Shown here piece by piece: positions 48,369 through 60,000 of a stretch of DNA of 64,000 nucleotides (position 1 is the first letter of the stretch; the number at the start of each line of letters is the position of its first letter). The stretch is from Monarcha castaneiventris obscurior (taxonomy: Eukaryota > Chordata > Aves > Passeriformes > Monarchidae): NCBI GenBank assembly GCA_026261815.1, contig JAMPIT010000437.1:6088001-6152000 (forward strand), read 5' to 3'. The notes below the pieces were generated by a model. It did not search any database, was not told the DNA's origin, and saw only the letters and a program-made list of their open reading frames with translations. Both the position numbers and the translations under genes were made by a program.

Positions 48369-51300
48369 GTAAGTTAATAGCAGAAGACTGAGTTTCAGAA
48401 TACTTTAGAAAATGGGATCCCTATTTTTCTTTTCTCTTCTTCCTCCCCACCCTTCATTCAGTAAGGAATTGCAGATAACCAGAGGGAGGGGAGTGTTTCA
48501 TGTATTTCCTTGTAAGTTGTTTTAAAGCTCAAGTAGTTTATCCTACTTCCATTTATTAAGACAAGACAGAGTCTAAGTACACAGAGACAGCACATATTCA
48601 TTTAGCAGTGACAGGTTAACCAGGCTTTCTAAAGAATATTAAACTCTGTTCAATCAGTGTCATTCTCCAGGTCTTTGTTTGGTCCATTATGGGGAAGCTG
48701 AACGAGGAATTAAACTCCCACATCAGATAATAGTCAGTGGGTCTGATGTGAGAATTTCCATAATTTATCTGCCCAGGTGAAATTCCACCCAGGGCAGAGA
48801 AGCAGCCAGAGGCAGGCAAACCACATCAGCCTGGCATGAGTCTATTGAAGCCTCAAACAACACAAATGCCCCGGGCTGCTCCTTCCAAGGAGACTTTTTT
48901 TCTGCAAGACGTGGAATCACCTCCCTTCTGGAGAAGTTAATTGTGGTTGCACCAAAGGCCAAATTAATTTCATCATCAGCTTACAAATCAAAGTTGGGTC
49001 AATAAGGACCAATACACTACTTCAAATAATAAAATCCCTTACAAGGGGAGGAATTATTTGCCCTCCCTTTGAAGTATTTCTCTTGGGAAATGAAACGGAG
49101 AAGGGCAGAAAGTGACACCATCATCTATTTTATAAATTCTAAGTGTCTTTTCACATTCATAAGCCTTTAAGCCAGAGCTTCTTGGCTTTTCATGTTGTTT
49201 CAAAGGTGATTTGAAACTTTTCTTGTGAGCATGCTGCTCTTACTTTTGGGTTTCACCTATATATTTCTCTAGAAGTCCACTTTAACTCAGAACCTGGCAA
49301 GTAAATTAGCACTTATTTATTGAAACATGTGCATGAGCCTTAAAACCACCAGACAGTTGCAGCACAAACATCTGTCTTTTCAAAAGATAACACCCTGTCA
49401 AAATGCCCCCGAGCAGAATCTCTTCCCTTGGTTTGAAGTAGAAGCAGCAGCAGCTACAGTACTTAGAGAGCAAGTATTTTTGGAAAGATGACAGCTGGGT
49501 TGTCAGACATTAATGCTGAATTACACAATGCTTGTATGCTACAGCAGAGATGTAATAAGCAATTATTCTTACATTATCATATATAGGGCTGCCAAAGTTC
49601 TGTCTGAGAGGCAAGATAAAGGGCTTGGGGTCTGTACTGGTTCTATTGATGCTGGGGGGTTTCCATCAAATGATGTGAAGTCTATTTTCAGTCTTGTCAT
49701 CTAGGGAAGTATCAGCTTAAACATCTGTCATGGCAAAAAGATATCAACGAGTGGCATCTCCAAGGCAGAATTATCCCCAGCATGAGGAAAGCAGGCAAGC
49801 TAGTTACTGTAACTGCTGCTGATCAGAAGTTAGCTTCTTCATCAGCAGATTTAGTACAGAGAGTAAAATCATATTTACTTAATCTTCAGTGTTGGAAGTC
49901 TCAACAAATTTCATTGTATTTCACACATGTCATTTTTACACAGCACTGTTAAAAAGATCACTGCAGTCTTCAAAGAAAGTAAGAGGTCTCTGGGTAGTAT
50001 TTATTTAGATCTTTTCTCATCTGGAAAGAGAAAATAAAAGAACTCCAGTCAGGGAGAAGGATGAGCAAACATATTGAATAGCTTCTTTGTCAGAGAAAAC
50101 AACCAAGCAAGCCTAGGGCTGGAAAAGAGATGACTCAGGGTGATTATGACACAGGTCTGTGCAATTATAAATAAAGAAATTAAGAGGAAGGGATTGTTCC
50201 CTGTTTCTCCAAATAGAAGAACAAGAGGACAGCAAATGGGCTGTTCAGGTTACAGGTTCCAAACCATCACAATGTCATTTTCCAACATCCAGTTAAATGG
50301 TTAGTTTAGTCAAACTAGTTCGTTAAACAACTAGTCAAATTCATGACTATGAGCCAGAAATATATTTGAGGTTAAAAGTCCAGCAGCCAAATGGATGGAA
50401 GGAAAAAACTCCATAGAGAACTTAGTAGGTTTAATTTCTGCCTCAGTTGCAAAGTCTTATCCTTGTAATTTTTCCCTAGGTATGCACTGCTGGAGAGTAG
50501 CTAAAGGCCCAGACCAGACCTCACGTGGATATTCTCATGCTCTAAATCACAAGGCTGGAAATTTAACTCATTCCAATTGTCAGGAACCCACTGAAGTCAG
50601 GTGACCCATGCAGATGTATTCTGAGGGCCTCTCCATATTTTTGACTCTCAGAGAAAAGGAAGGACCTTAGGAAAACAAAAAATATGAACAGAAAAGGAAG
50701 AAAAAAAAGTTTATTCAAAAGTCTTTTAATTACCTTAAGATGCCAGCTATTAGAAATTCTATTTGAAATATTTGTGTGGTTTTCAAGAGGCACCATTCAA
50801 CAACTGCTGCATCTCACCTCCTGGCAAAGCTTAGATAAGGACTGTTCTCCCGACCTGACTTTGCTAAACTAAGGCAGGGTGCTATTTTCAGTCAGATTCC
50901 TCCAAAATGTTTTTTAGTCCTCATCTCACACCTCTGGTTTCTTAGATTTCTGCTCAGATTAAGCAGCAACTCATCTAGACTGGCATGAAAATAGTTGAAT
51001 CCAACACAAATAAATAAATTGACAGTCAAGTTAAGAAAGATCAGTGTGTGTCCCTTTCCACTTGGGGACCATGCAACACCCAACTGCCCAGATATTTTGG
51101 GAAAAATGAAGGGATTCAAGCACAATAACTAAGCAGAAACATTACTTAGACTGTCAACTGAACTAAATGAGATTTATGCCATCTGAAGTCTGTTTTACAT
51201 GGCATTAATACATAAATATCAGTAAGTATGTCACTGAGAGTCACTGAATATTGTTTCTCATGTTAAACAGGATCTGCTTGCTCTTTCATTTTGGAGAGAC

Positions 51301-53881
51301 CAAAACCAGTGAAATTCTGCTCCACTTTCACTTTTCTGAGAGAGAGCTCTGTAGTGTAGGTGTCTGTCCAGCTGTGGAATTCAGATTACAGGTTCCTAAT
51401 ACCTCTCTTCCAGCACATCTGTTTTCCAGCTGGGCTCTGGCTTCATCCTTCCTCTGGCTGACCCACAGTTGGGCTGATAGCTGCCCAAGGACAGTCAGCA
51501 ATGCCAAATACCCATTCAAGGGAGCCTCTAATGAATCCCCATTGTAATTCCATCAATTGTGCAAAGTCCATGCATTAAATGCTACTTGCCACACAGGTGA
51601 ATGTTTTCTGGGGTGTGTATTTATTGGTAAGAAAAATTGACTAGCAGGGTACCTGAATTTTATTCACGCTATCTATTCATAGCACATAGACACATTCTAC
51701 AATTGTAGTCACTATTAAGAAAAATCGACAAAAGGCTACAGCATTATCTGAGCTTCTCTAGCAATTTCCTCTCACACATTAAGCATGCCTTACTTTTCCT
51801 TTTGTTGTCCAAGGAAGTATTATTTGTATAATGTTCCACAGAGCTTTAAATAGTTCTCCAGACCATTTTTCAGATGAATTAAGAATAAAATTACCTGTTA
51901 TTGAGCTACTGTTATTCCTTTGTTGCCTCAGATTCTCAGATTCATATGTGCCGGGGTGTAAAAAAAGTCCTCCCTAACTCCTGCAAAGCCCTCCAGGGAG
52001 TCCCTGTCACATTTAATCTTTCCCTGTCTCCCTGTTTCTCGGGGTGTCTTCTGAATAACAGCAGTTTGGTCTATTTTATTTGCTCTTTCTCTTACACACA
52101 CCCAGTTGAAGAAAAGTAATTGAAACTCCAGCATCTCACCTTGCGGTATCTGTGTAGTTTGAACCGAGGTGTATCTAGAGATCAAATTTCTGCTTATCAA
52201 CAGTATAAATGTGATCCTGAGCCTGGAGACATCAGTGAACTCTGCAGGAGTTCACTTGCTGAGCAGGTGTTCGTGGCCCATCACAGGGAGAGATTTGGGG
52301 TAGAAATAGCTTTTCACCTCTACAAAATTGCAGCTTTTTGCTGCAATTTGCACCTCTGGACCTACCAGTCAGTACAGTAACACCCAGGTTACTCTGAATG
52401 AGTCTGCCAGCCCAGGCTGAACACAATGCTCAGGCATCAAACAGATGTCTGTCTCCTTCCTGGATTTTGCTGTAGAACATAAACTGGTGATGCTGCAGCA
52501 GCTCTGTGTCTTGCTGAACTTGAGCCACAGCAGCTGCATCTCTTTCCATGTCATTATATATAGACTTCTGCCTTACCATCAGAAAATTCTTCCCATTTTT
52601 CACAAAACTGACCATTTGCTTTCAGCTATGCAATTTCTTTGTTTTTTTAAGTAGAAGCTTGACTTTTTTTTAATGTTAACTTCTAAAAATAAAAATCACC
52701 AGCGTGATTCCTACAGGAATAAAGCAGAAACAGGCCAGTCAGACCTCATCGAACAAGACAGTCTTCTGTTGAGATAAACAAACCTGCTCTTTCCCAGAAA
52801 TTGAAATATCTCATGGAAAACATCCCTGCATCTGGAAACAGGTCTGAGCCAGGATTCATTAAGCATCTAGACTGCCTTCCAGAAGGGGGGCATCTTTTAG
52901 CCCTGGGAAAGGCTTTGAAGCACTTGTGGCTTCCAGGCAGCCTCTTCCTTGAGGCCCCTCAGCAAGGAGTTTCCTAGAGGCTGTGGGCCCTATCTGCAGG
53001 TGACCCCTGCATGGGGAGAACTGACAGAGCCCCCACCCTCTAAACCTGACCCTGTGTGTGGCTGTGGGTGGGGGAATTCTTTCTACTTCTCCTGGTGCCA
53101 GCTGAGGTGTCCCAGGTCTGCAGAGCTGGGAAATTATTGGAAAGTTCTTTGGACATCTGTCTGAGCTGCCCAGGATTTTGGAGAGCACCTTGAAAACATG
53201 TTTTACTCTTTCCATACCTTCATAGAGAAAAATTTGGTTCCACCAACTATTGTCTAATTTGAGGTCTTTCTATAAAACTGCTATGCTGGATGGAACAATT
53301 TTGGACCCTGAACTTATCAAAGAATTCTATTCCCTAAACATCTCCGGGGCTGAGCTGCTCTTGTTTGTAAGTGTGCTTACATCCTCTCCTTGCATTTCTA
53401 TCGACAAAGACACATTTAAAACCTTAAACGTGATTTTTTTTTTTAACCTAATAATTGCATGTTAGGCTTCTGAAAGTCTTTTCCAGGGATTTATGCTTTA
53501 ATTTCGTTCTCAACACCTCACTCTTATTAAGCAACAGTGATATTGGGATATTAAAAAGTTAATTCTGTGATGATTTTTACTAGTCCCATCTTCTTTCAGA
53601 ACCTCACAAATTATCATTTTGTTACTATGATCTGCTGGAAACCTATTCTTAGCGTGAATGATAAGACAGGTGTTTGTCATTTTGAAGACTCCAGTAAAGG
53701 TATTTTAAGGCAGTACTTAGCAGCATAAATTAAGTGTTCTCTAATAATCTACATGAAATGTTCAAGAATATTTTCCATGCAATTATAAAAGTAGACTAGG
53801 GAAATTATCACACATTCTCAAGATTGGATTACATTTTTATATCTTATCATAGAGCAGTTAATTTCTGGCTGTTTCTTTCAG
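48369..53881. other. Long unique non-coding stretch
   Basis: No gene or repeat family is recognised in about 5.5 kb. A GC-richer patch at 52860-53190 is open on both strands (118-codon minus ORF 52859-53215) without a domain. A plus-strand opening at 53250-53465 includes LDGTILDPELIKEFYSLN ahead of a GTAAGT word at about 53369, but no acceptor of quality precedes it. Confidence 0.5.
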
Positions 53882-53944
53882 GACCTAACCCCAGTTGCTG
53901 GCTCTTTCCAGAGGCAGGACTTTGGACACAAATGGCACAGACAG
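53882..53944 (+). other. Candidate internal exon A (63 nt)
   Basis: Acceptor 'tttctggctgtttctttcag' and the perfect donor CAG|GTAAGT flank 63 bases, a multiple of three. Two frames are open. In the frame that enters with two bases completing a codon, the residues include PNPSCWLFPEAGLWTQMAQT and the exon ends one base into a codon. That phase fits candidate exon B at 54542 (junction G|CA gives Ala). The protein is not recognised. Both splice signals are close to consensus, better than the other candidates. Confidence 0.3.
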
Positions 53945-53950
53945 GTAAGT

Positions 53951-53972
53951 CTTGGGACATCAGTGTCCCAAG
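53951..53972. repeat. Perfect 9-bp hairpin beside a splice donor
   Basis: CTTGGGACA (53951-53959) and TGTCCCAAG (53964-53972) are exact inverse complements around a TCAG loop. It begins one base after the GTAAGT of candidate exon A. The same words recur in degraded form just downstream ('ggtcttgggatgtttgtccc', 'atgcttggga'), suggesting local duplication. Confidence 0.9.
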
Positions 53973-54541
53973 CAGGTCTTGGGATGTTTGTCCCATGCTT
54001 GGGATCACTGTGTGGTGGGATGTTAGTGGTTCCAGAGGGGAAAAAAAAGAATCACAGTGAAACACCAGCCAGAAAATGGGTAATTAAGGGATGGAAATGC
54101 TCTCACGCTCCACCTCTGACTGCTGCACTTTCTCTGCAGTACATTTTCTTCTGCTTTTGCCCAACTCGTTTTGTGTTTTACTGTATCCAGTGAAACAGGT
54201 TTGAGTGTTTCCCTTGTGAAATCATAATGAAGCAACCACACAGCCTTGCTGTCAAATCCAATTTTTTTAAATTTTGCCTTGATTTGAACTCTCCTATTTA
54301 CGCAATTCTTCACAGTTCTTTGTATTTTCCGTTCTAAGTATTTCCTGTGCAAACATGGCCTTAAAATATCTGCTGGCTGCTTTCCCTGCCTTATGTTTTA
54401 GCCAAGCTGTATCTAAATTACCTTGAATTTCTTTTTTTAGCTCATGTGAATGCTTACAATTCTTTGGTTAGGTTTTTTGTGGGGTGTGTTAATGCTGTGC
54501 TTGGCCACTCCTCTCACCACCAATGCCCTCTCTCCCGCCAG

Positions 54542-54660
54542 CAGTGGACTTCTGGCTCTGGGATGTCCAAGGGCAGCTGCTGGATCCCACCGTGAGGATT
54601 CCTGCTGAGCTCCTGTTGTGGAAGAGCTGCCATAGACAGGAAGAAAAGCTGCTTTTAAAG
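54542..54660 (+). other. Candidate internal exon B (119 nt)
   Basis: A long pyrimidine-rich acceptor region ('cactcctctcaccacc', 'ccctctctcccgccag') precedes and AAAG|GTATGG follows. The frame includes VDFWLWDVQGQLLDPTV and IPAELLLWKSCHRQEEKLLL and is open to the donor. It continues in phase from candidate exon A, giving 60 codons without a stop. An alternative acceptor three bases downstream (cag|cag) exists. I recognise no domain. It may be part of a lineage-specific transcript or lncRNA, or chance. Confidence 0.28.
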
Positions 54661-56599
54661 GTATGGAAGATAAAAAAGAGTAGCTGCAGCTCTGAGAAGC
54701 TCCAGGGTTCCTCTTGCTCCCCTAGGATAGATGATTTTACACACATTTTGTCTGGATGCCCATTTTTATTTTAGGCATTCCTTAGAACGGGGCCTCTTTT
54801 CTATTAAGAGATAATTTCTTATTGCAGTTGGTCTTTGATCTCCAAGTGGAGATCCAGGCACAAGTACAATTTGCAATTATTTCTTAACAGCAGAAATTAC
54901 AATAGTAGTTGTGTTGCCTCTTTTAAAGTTTTGTCTCTGCTAGTGAATATCTGCAATTTGAGCTATTGTTCCTCAGTTGAAGGTGAGGGTTTTTTTACAA
55001 TGAAGAATTCTAGTATCAAAGAATTGAAGAGTTCTTTGGGTAAACAAACCTCCTTTAATCTCCTTATCCTTTCACTTGGATCATTTCTTCACTATAGATC
55101 TAATAATTGAGAGGAAACCCATATAATATTTTGTTCTTTTAACTGACAATGAGGTCAACATAACACAGGTGGCCTTTTTCCTTCTTTGTCATTCATTTTG
55201 GGAAAGGTGTGGTGGCCAAATGACACTGCCACAGTCCAGAGTCCTAATGTCCCTAAGGGCAATGAGACAATGACCTCGCTTTCTTTGTCTAGCTGTAAAG
55301 TTTTAGAAGATTTGAGAAGATTTTTGTTGTTTTTTTTTTTTTTTAACTGCGTAACTACAGCTGACTAGATGTGTTTTCTGCCTGAGAAGCTGGGTTAGTA
55401 TGTGGTGTAATATTGCTACATGCCTTTCAGAAAGTAGAAAGCCTGAATATTGTTGCTGTGCAGCAGAAGTGATGGGGTTCTTGAGAATATGAGTGGTGAG
55501 CAGTTACTCAGATTAACAAGCAGGATGTCTGCAGTCCACTAAAGAACATTGGCAATCACTCAGACACCTGAGCACTGCACAGGGAGGATATTCACACCAG
55601 AAAACGTTCAAATATATTGCTGAAAATGCATAACATCTCTGTGAATAAATGAAGCTCAGAATCATGCTTGGTGTACTCACAATCTAACTAGCAAAAGATT
55701 AAATGTGAGTGGGAGATGCATGACTTGAGATCTAATCAGTGGAAACACAGCAGAATGAAGGAGAAAGTGATTAAATGTGTAAAATAGGGACTGGGAACTG
55801 GATTTGGAGCTCTCAGAACCTTTCTGGGGTCTCTCTGTGCAGTGTTGCACTCACTGTGCACTGTTCTGCCTCAGTAAAGGGGAGTGGGTGGCAAATCCAG
55901 GCCTGAAACCCTGTGCCTGGACATACCTGAGCAAGCCAGTGTTTGGTCTTTTGTGATCAGAATTTACTCCAGGAACTGCAGAAGGGAGGAAAGGGTCCAA
56001 ACCCACATTCCTCATTTAGCCCAGGCTCTATTAAATGGCCTCTCTGCATTTGCAGTTCCCTATACCTTGATAGATAGTTAATGTTTTTAATTATCTTCAA
56101 CCAAAACAACCTGGCATCTTGATATGAACAACTTGTCAGGGCAGGTAAATGTACAGGGCTTCATAAAGTTGACAGTGGCTCTCTAGGCAGCAACTGCTCT
56201 TGATGGAAGGTCCCCAAACTGCTTAAGGTGTGTTTGAAATATTAAAATAGAATTGACTGCTTTGTTTCCTGGCTGCTCCAGTTTGAGCATTAGGTCACGT
56301 CAAAGTCAAAGTGTATTTTTTAATGATCAGTGCTAGCTGTGGTGCTGAACCTTGAAGGGATGATGTGGGAAAAGGGGGATTAGGACTAAATTGGTTTCTC
56401 TTTAGGATGCTGGGGAGAGAAAGGCAAGCAGGAACTAGCAGGTAGTGGCAATGATAATGTTCCATAGTCACTTTTCACTGTATCTCAGTCAGAAACAGAA
56501 ACAAAATTACTTCATTGACACTAAACAGGTAATCCAGCCTCCATGCTTGGATTATTATAAATAATTAAGAAATATAATAATAAGAATACATATGTGTGA
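54661..56599. other. Unique non-coding sequence with T tract
   Basis: Contains a T-rich tract at about 55322-55344. No gene or repeat family is recognised. Confidence 0.5.
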
Positions 56600-57020
56600 A
56601 AACTAATATTATTCACAATGTCTGGTCGGACTTCCGACCATTATTGGCATTGTGAAGTGTGTCCAAATTTGAGGTTATTGTCCTTAACTGGCCATGATTT
56701 CTTTCATCCAACAGCTTGACAAATGACACGATGGCAAGTTTTGGATAATTAAACAAATGTATATAAATTAATGCCCAGTGTCTCTCCATTCCACTGTTCC
56801 AAAAGACCTTTAACAAACACATTTTCAAGGAAATGATAACTTTCTTTGTGGTATGAGTAATGCAATATTAAGCATATACCTCAGCTCTTGAGTTATGGCT
56901 TCATCTTTGATGTTGGTGATCAAATATTCATTGCCTTGATTATTCAAATAATTAGACATTTTATCAGTTTCTTTGAAAAGCTCAGAAGTAAAGAGCCAAA
57001 TCCCTTGAAGGGGGCTGTTC
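56600..57020. other. Possible conserved non-coding element
   Basis: Compact AT-rich sequence with homeodomain-like words ('ggataattaaac', 'caaataattagac'), a GATAA word and a striking CpG-bearing palindrome at its left end. Overlapping minus-strand ORFs (56613-56828, 56825-57022) have no recognised domain. A regulatory element is inferred from texture only. Confidence 0.25.
56623..56640. repeat. Short palindrome with CpG arms
   Basis: TGGTCGGA and TCCGACCA are exact inverse complements separated by CT. Each arm has a CpG in an otherwise CpG-poor region. It may be a dimeric protein-binding site or a hairpin; its function is unknown. Confidence 0.85.
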
Positions 57021-60000
57021 AATATTTAGTTTACTGTCAGCAGAAGAGTCATCAGGCAGGAGGATACTGCGACAGGGAAAAAAAAGTGTTTGTTGCAGAA
57101 AGTCTCAGATTTTCAAAGTGAATGCTTTACAACCTTTGCTGGGCTGTAGTTACTTCTTGCTAAGAAATTGGAGGCCAGATTCGCACCTGAGGATACTTAT
57201 GACAGTTTCAGGAGATTTAATGGAAACAAAGCCATCCCTCACAGAGCTGATGGGTCTGCTCAAGCATCCATTCTGCTTTGACTTAAGTGGTGTTTAAAGA
57301 CAACACCATGAGGAAATTCTGCTTCTCACCCTTGCAGAAGAGGTGGTGCAAGGCTTCTCTTTTTAGGCACAAAAATAGAATTAAAGATCATATATAATTA
57401 AAACTGGAGATGTAAACTCCTCAGTTTCTTTACGAACATCAAATAGTGGCACCAATGAAATCCCAATGTTTTTAAGGCTATAATTTACCAGTGGCATAAA
57501 AAGAAAAATTAATATTTAGATCTTTGTTATGCTTAATTGTTTCAAGCTTTCTGACCGCTGGGTGGATGTTGTGGAACATTAGAATAAAATCAGCTCGATG
57601 CTCATGCATAATGTGTGAGAACTTTTTTCTCTGCTATAATTTCTATTCTTTCATTCTAATTGTCATCAGCAGAGGATGTGGGCTGTAGCTGTCTTGCTAA
57701 AGAGAAATACAAATATAGTTACAGTATTTTTTGTTCAATTTATTCACCCGGGATATATACACCATGTAAAGTGGATCTCTAAAGAAAGATAGAGTATTTC
57801 AGTGTGTGTGCACTGTAGAAATGGGAGGTGTAGAATGTATGTGTGCTTTCTTGTTGAGAGACAAAGTATAAGAATGATTTCCATCCCTTTCTGCTACAGA
57901 TTTTGGTTATGGCTCCATGCTCCAGATGCTTATGGAGGCATGCAGAAATAGATTCTCAAAAAAAAGTCAGAAATTGCTTGACCTAAATATTAATTATTTT
58001 ACCATTTCAGTCATTATAAGTATTATCTATAAAAAAAAAGTTCACCATAAATGCTTCATAATAAGCATTATTAACTGTTACACCTATAAATCACTGTAGG
58101 TAGCATTTTATGTGCATAAGTTCATAACAAGTTTAAATGTTTGCGTTCACCATCCGTTGCAATGAATAATACAATGAGTTAAAACCAAAATTGTTTGGGT
58201 TTTTTTCTAACTTAAGTGTTTGAGGTGCTTTTATGCACATATGAATAGTTAAGTAATTTCTGAAGAAAAATATGTGCTATCCATCTTCAAGCACTACATT
58301 TTCAAGAGGCTTTTCCCTTCATACTGGATCAGAAACAGAAACATTGCAGCTGTTGCAAAGTAGTCAAGGAGAAAGAGGACAACTGGGAGCATTAAAAGCA
58401 GGCAAGTGTTTTTATTTTCATTTTGGTTTTGCTACCCTTCCAACTAATGACCTCTCTGGTTTCTTTCATTCAAGAATTTTTTATTCATATCGAGAGAATC
58501 CTGGGTTTCTATGAAACTCAAAATACTAAAATAATTCTTTAAGCAGTATATAAAGAATTCATTGTCTTGCAAAGGCCAAACAAGTTTGAGTGCCAGCAAA
58601 ATAATTCACTGTCCTTCTCTGACGGACACTATCATTGTTGAGGAGGATGGGGTTTGCACAGATTTATTGCCAGCAAAATACCAGCAATGACTGACTGGTG
58701 TCCAGCTGGGCCATGGGCTGGAAGCACTGCATGAGAAACAGAAATCAGGAGTCAAGGGAACACATTTTGGAAGGGCTCTCCTGTCACAGGGCCCTGCCAT
58801 TGGCTCTGCTGTAACAAATCCAGAGCCATGCAGTAGCAGTGTTGTCAATCCATAGCACTGTCCACATGGAACAGTCATGACTCCAGCTGAGGGTGTCCTC
58901 AGCTTTGGAGTTTTGTAAATGTCATTAGGAAGGGAGGCAGAGAATCGAACAGAGATTTAGTGTTCGTTCTTCGAGCAGCACCTGCCTAGGAGGTGGAAAC
59001 AGAGGTTTCTCTGACTGCTTCCTCAGCAAACAACGAAAGGGATTTCTTAGGAGAGCCTGTGGATATCCAGTAACCAGAGAAGACCAAAGAAGAGGAAGGG
59101 AGCTCCACTGTCTCTGACAGCTCAAAGAAGTGGAGTGAAGAGCATTTGTACTGGTGAAGAACCCACAGAGGAGATGGGATTCTGCACAGAAAACACTAAA
59201 TCTGACAGGCAATCAAGTCAACAAATCTAACATCTAAAGAAGCTTTCTGAATCCTTTCTCATTTTTCTTTCTTTTTGGGGGGTTGAGTGACATCTGAATA
59301 GAGTGAATTTGAAACTGAGCCAATGGCTGTGCCTTCCTATCCCTTGGGTAGTCCTTAGTCATGGCAAGATTTTACAGAGAAGCCTGCAGTAGTGAATATG
59401 AGCAAGAAATAGAGAGACAAATATTCTGCTTGAAAGCAGCCAATTAAATATGTAGCTTTTTTAAAGGGGAGATGTGAGTAAACAGAATCCTAAGCAGAAA
59501 TTCAATATATTTTTGTATTATTTCATACAACAAGATGTAACCTTTATAGTTCTCCAAGTGTTTAGAAAGCTGGATGCGTAGTTCTGGAACAGACCTTGTC
59601 CTAGAGAAACTGCTGAGCACAGCTTTTATATTGTTGTATCAATGCAATTTATTTACTGTGAAATGTTCACATTATTGAATCCTATTTTTCTCCCAGCTGG
59701 TCATATCATGGAAAGCAAACCATCCAGTTTAAATAAATAAAACAATACCATTGTGCTGGTAAGTCAGAAGATAGCAATTCTGTGTAATGGAAATGCAAAT
59801 ATGAATGCAATTGTTATTTCATGGCTAAATGGAACTTGCAAAAGGGTGGTGCAATGTTTTTCCCCTCTTTTGTTCATCTCATCATCAGGTCACACACTAA
59901 CCCATCCTTCATTCACCATATTCCATACATTTTAGTGCACTTCTGTTGGGGAAAAATGGTATTTCAAAAGGGTGTATGAACATTTCTTTTCTGATCTAAT

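Noticed and set aside
52859..53215. GC-rich patch with a 118-codon minus-strand ORF as an exon
   Set aside because: The reverse strand is open too, and no domain or good splice pair is visible.
53250..53370. Protein-like opening (LDGTILDPELIKEFYSLN) ending at a GTAAGT word
   Set aside because: There is no adequate acceptor upstream. It is noted only because of its composition.
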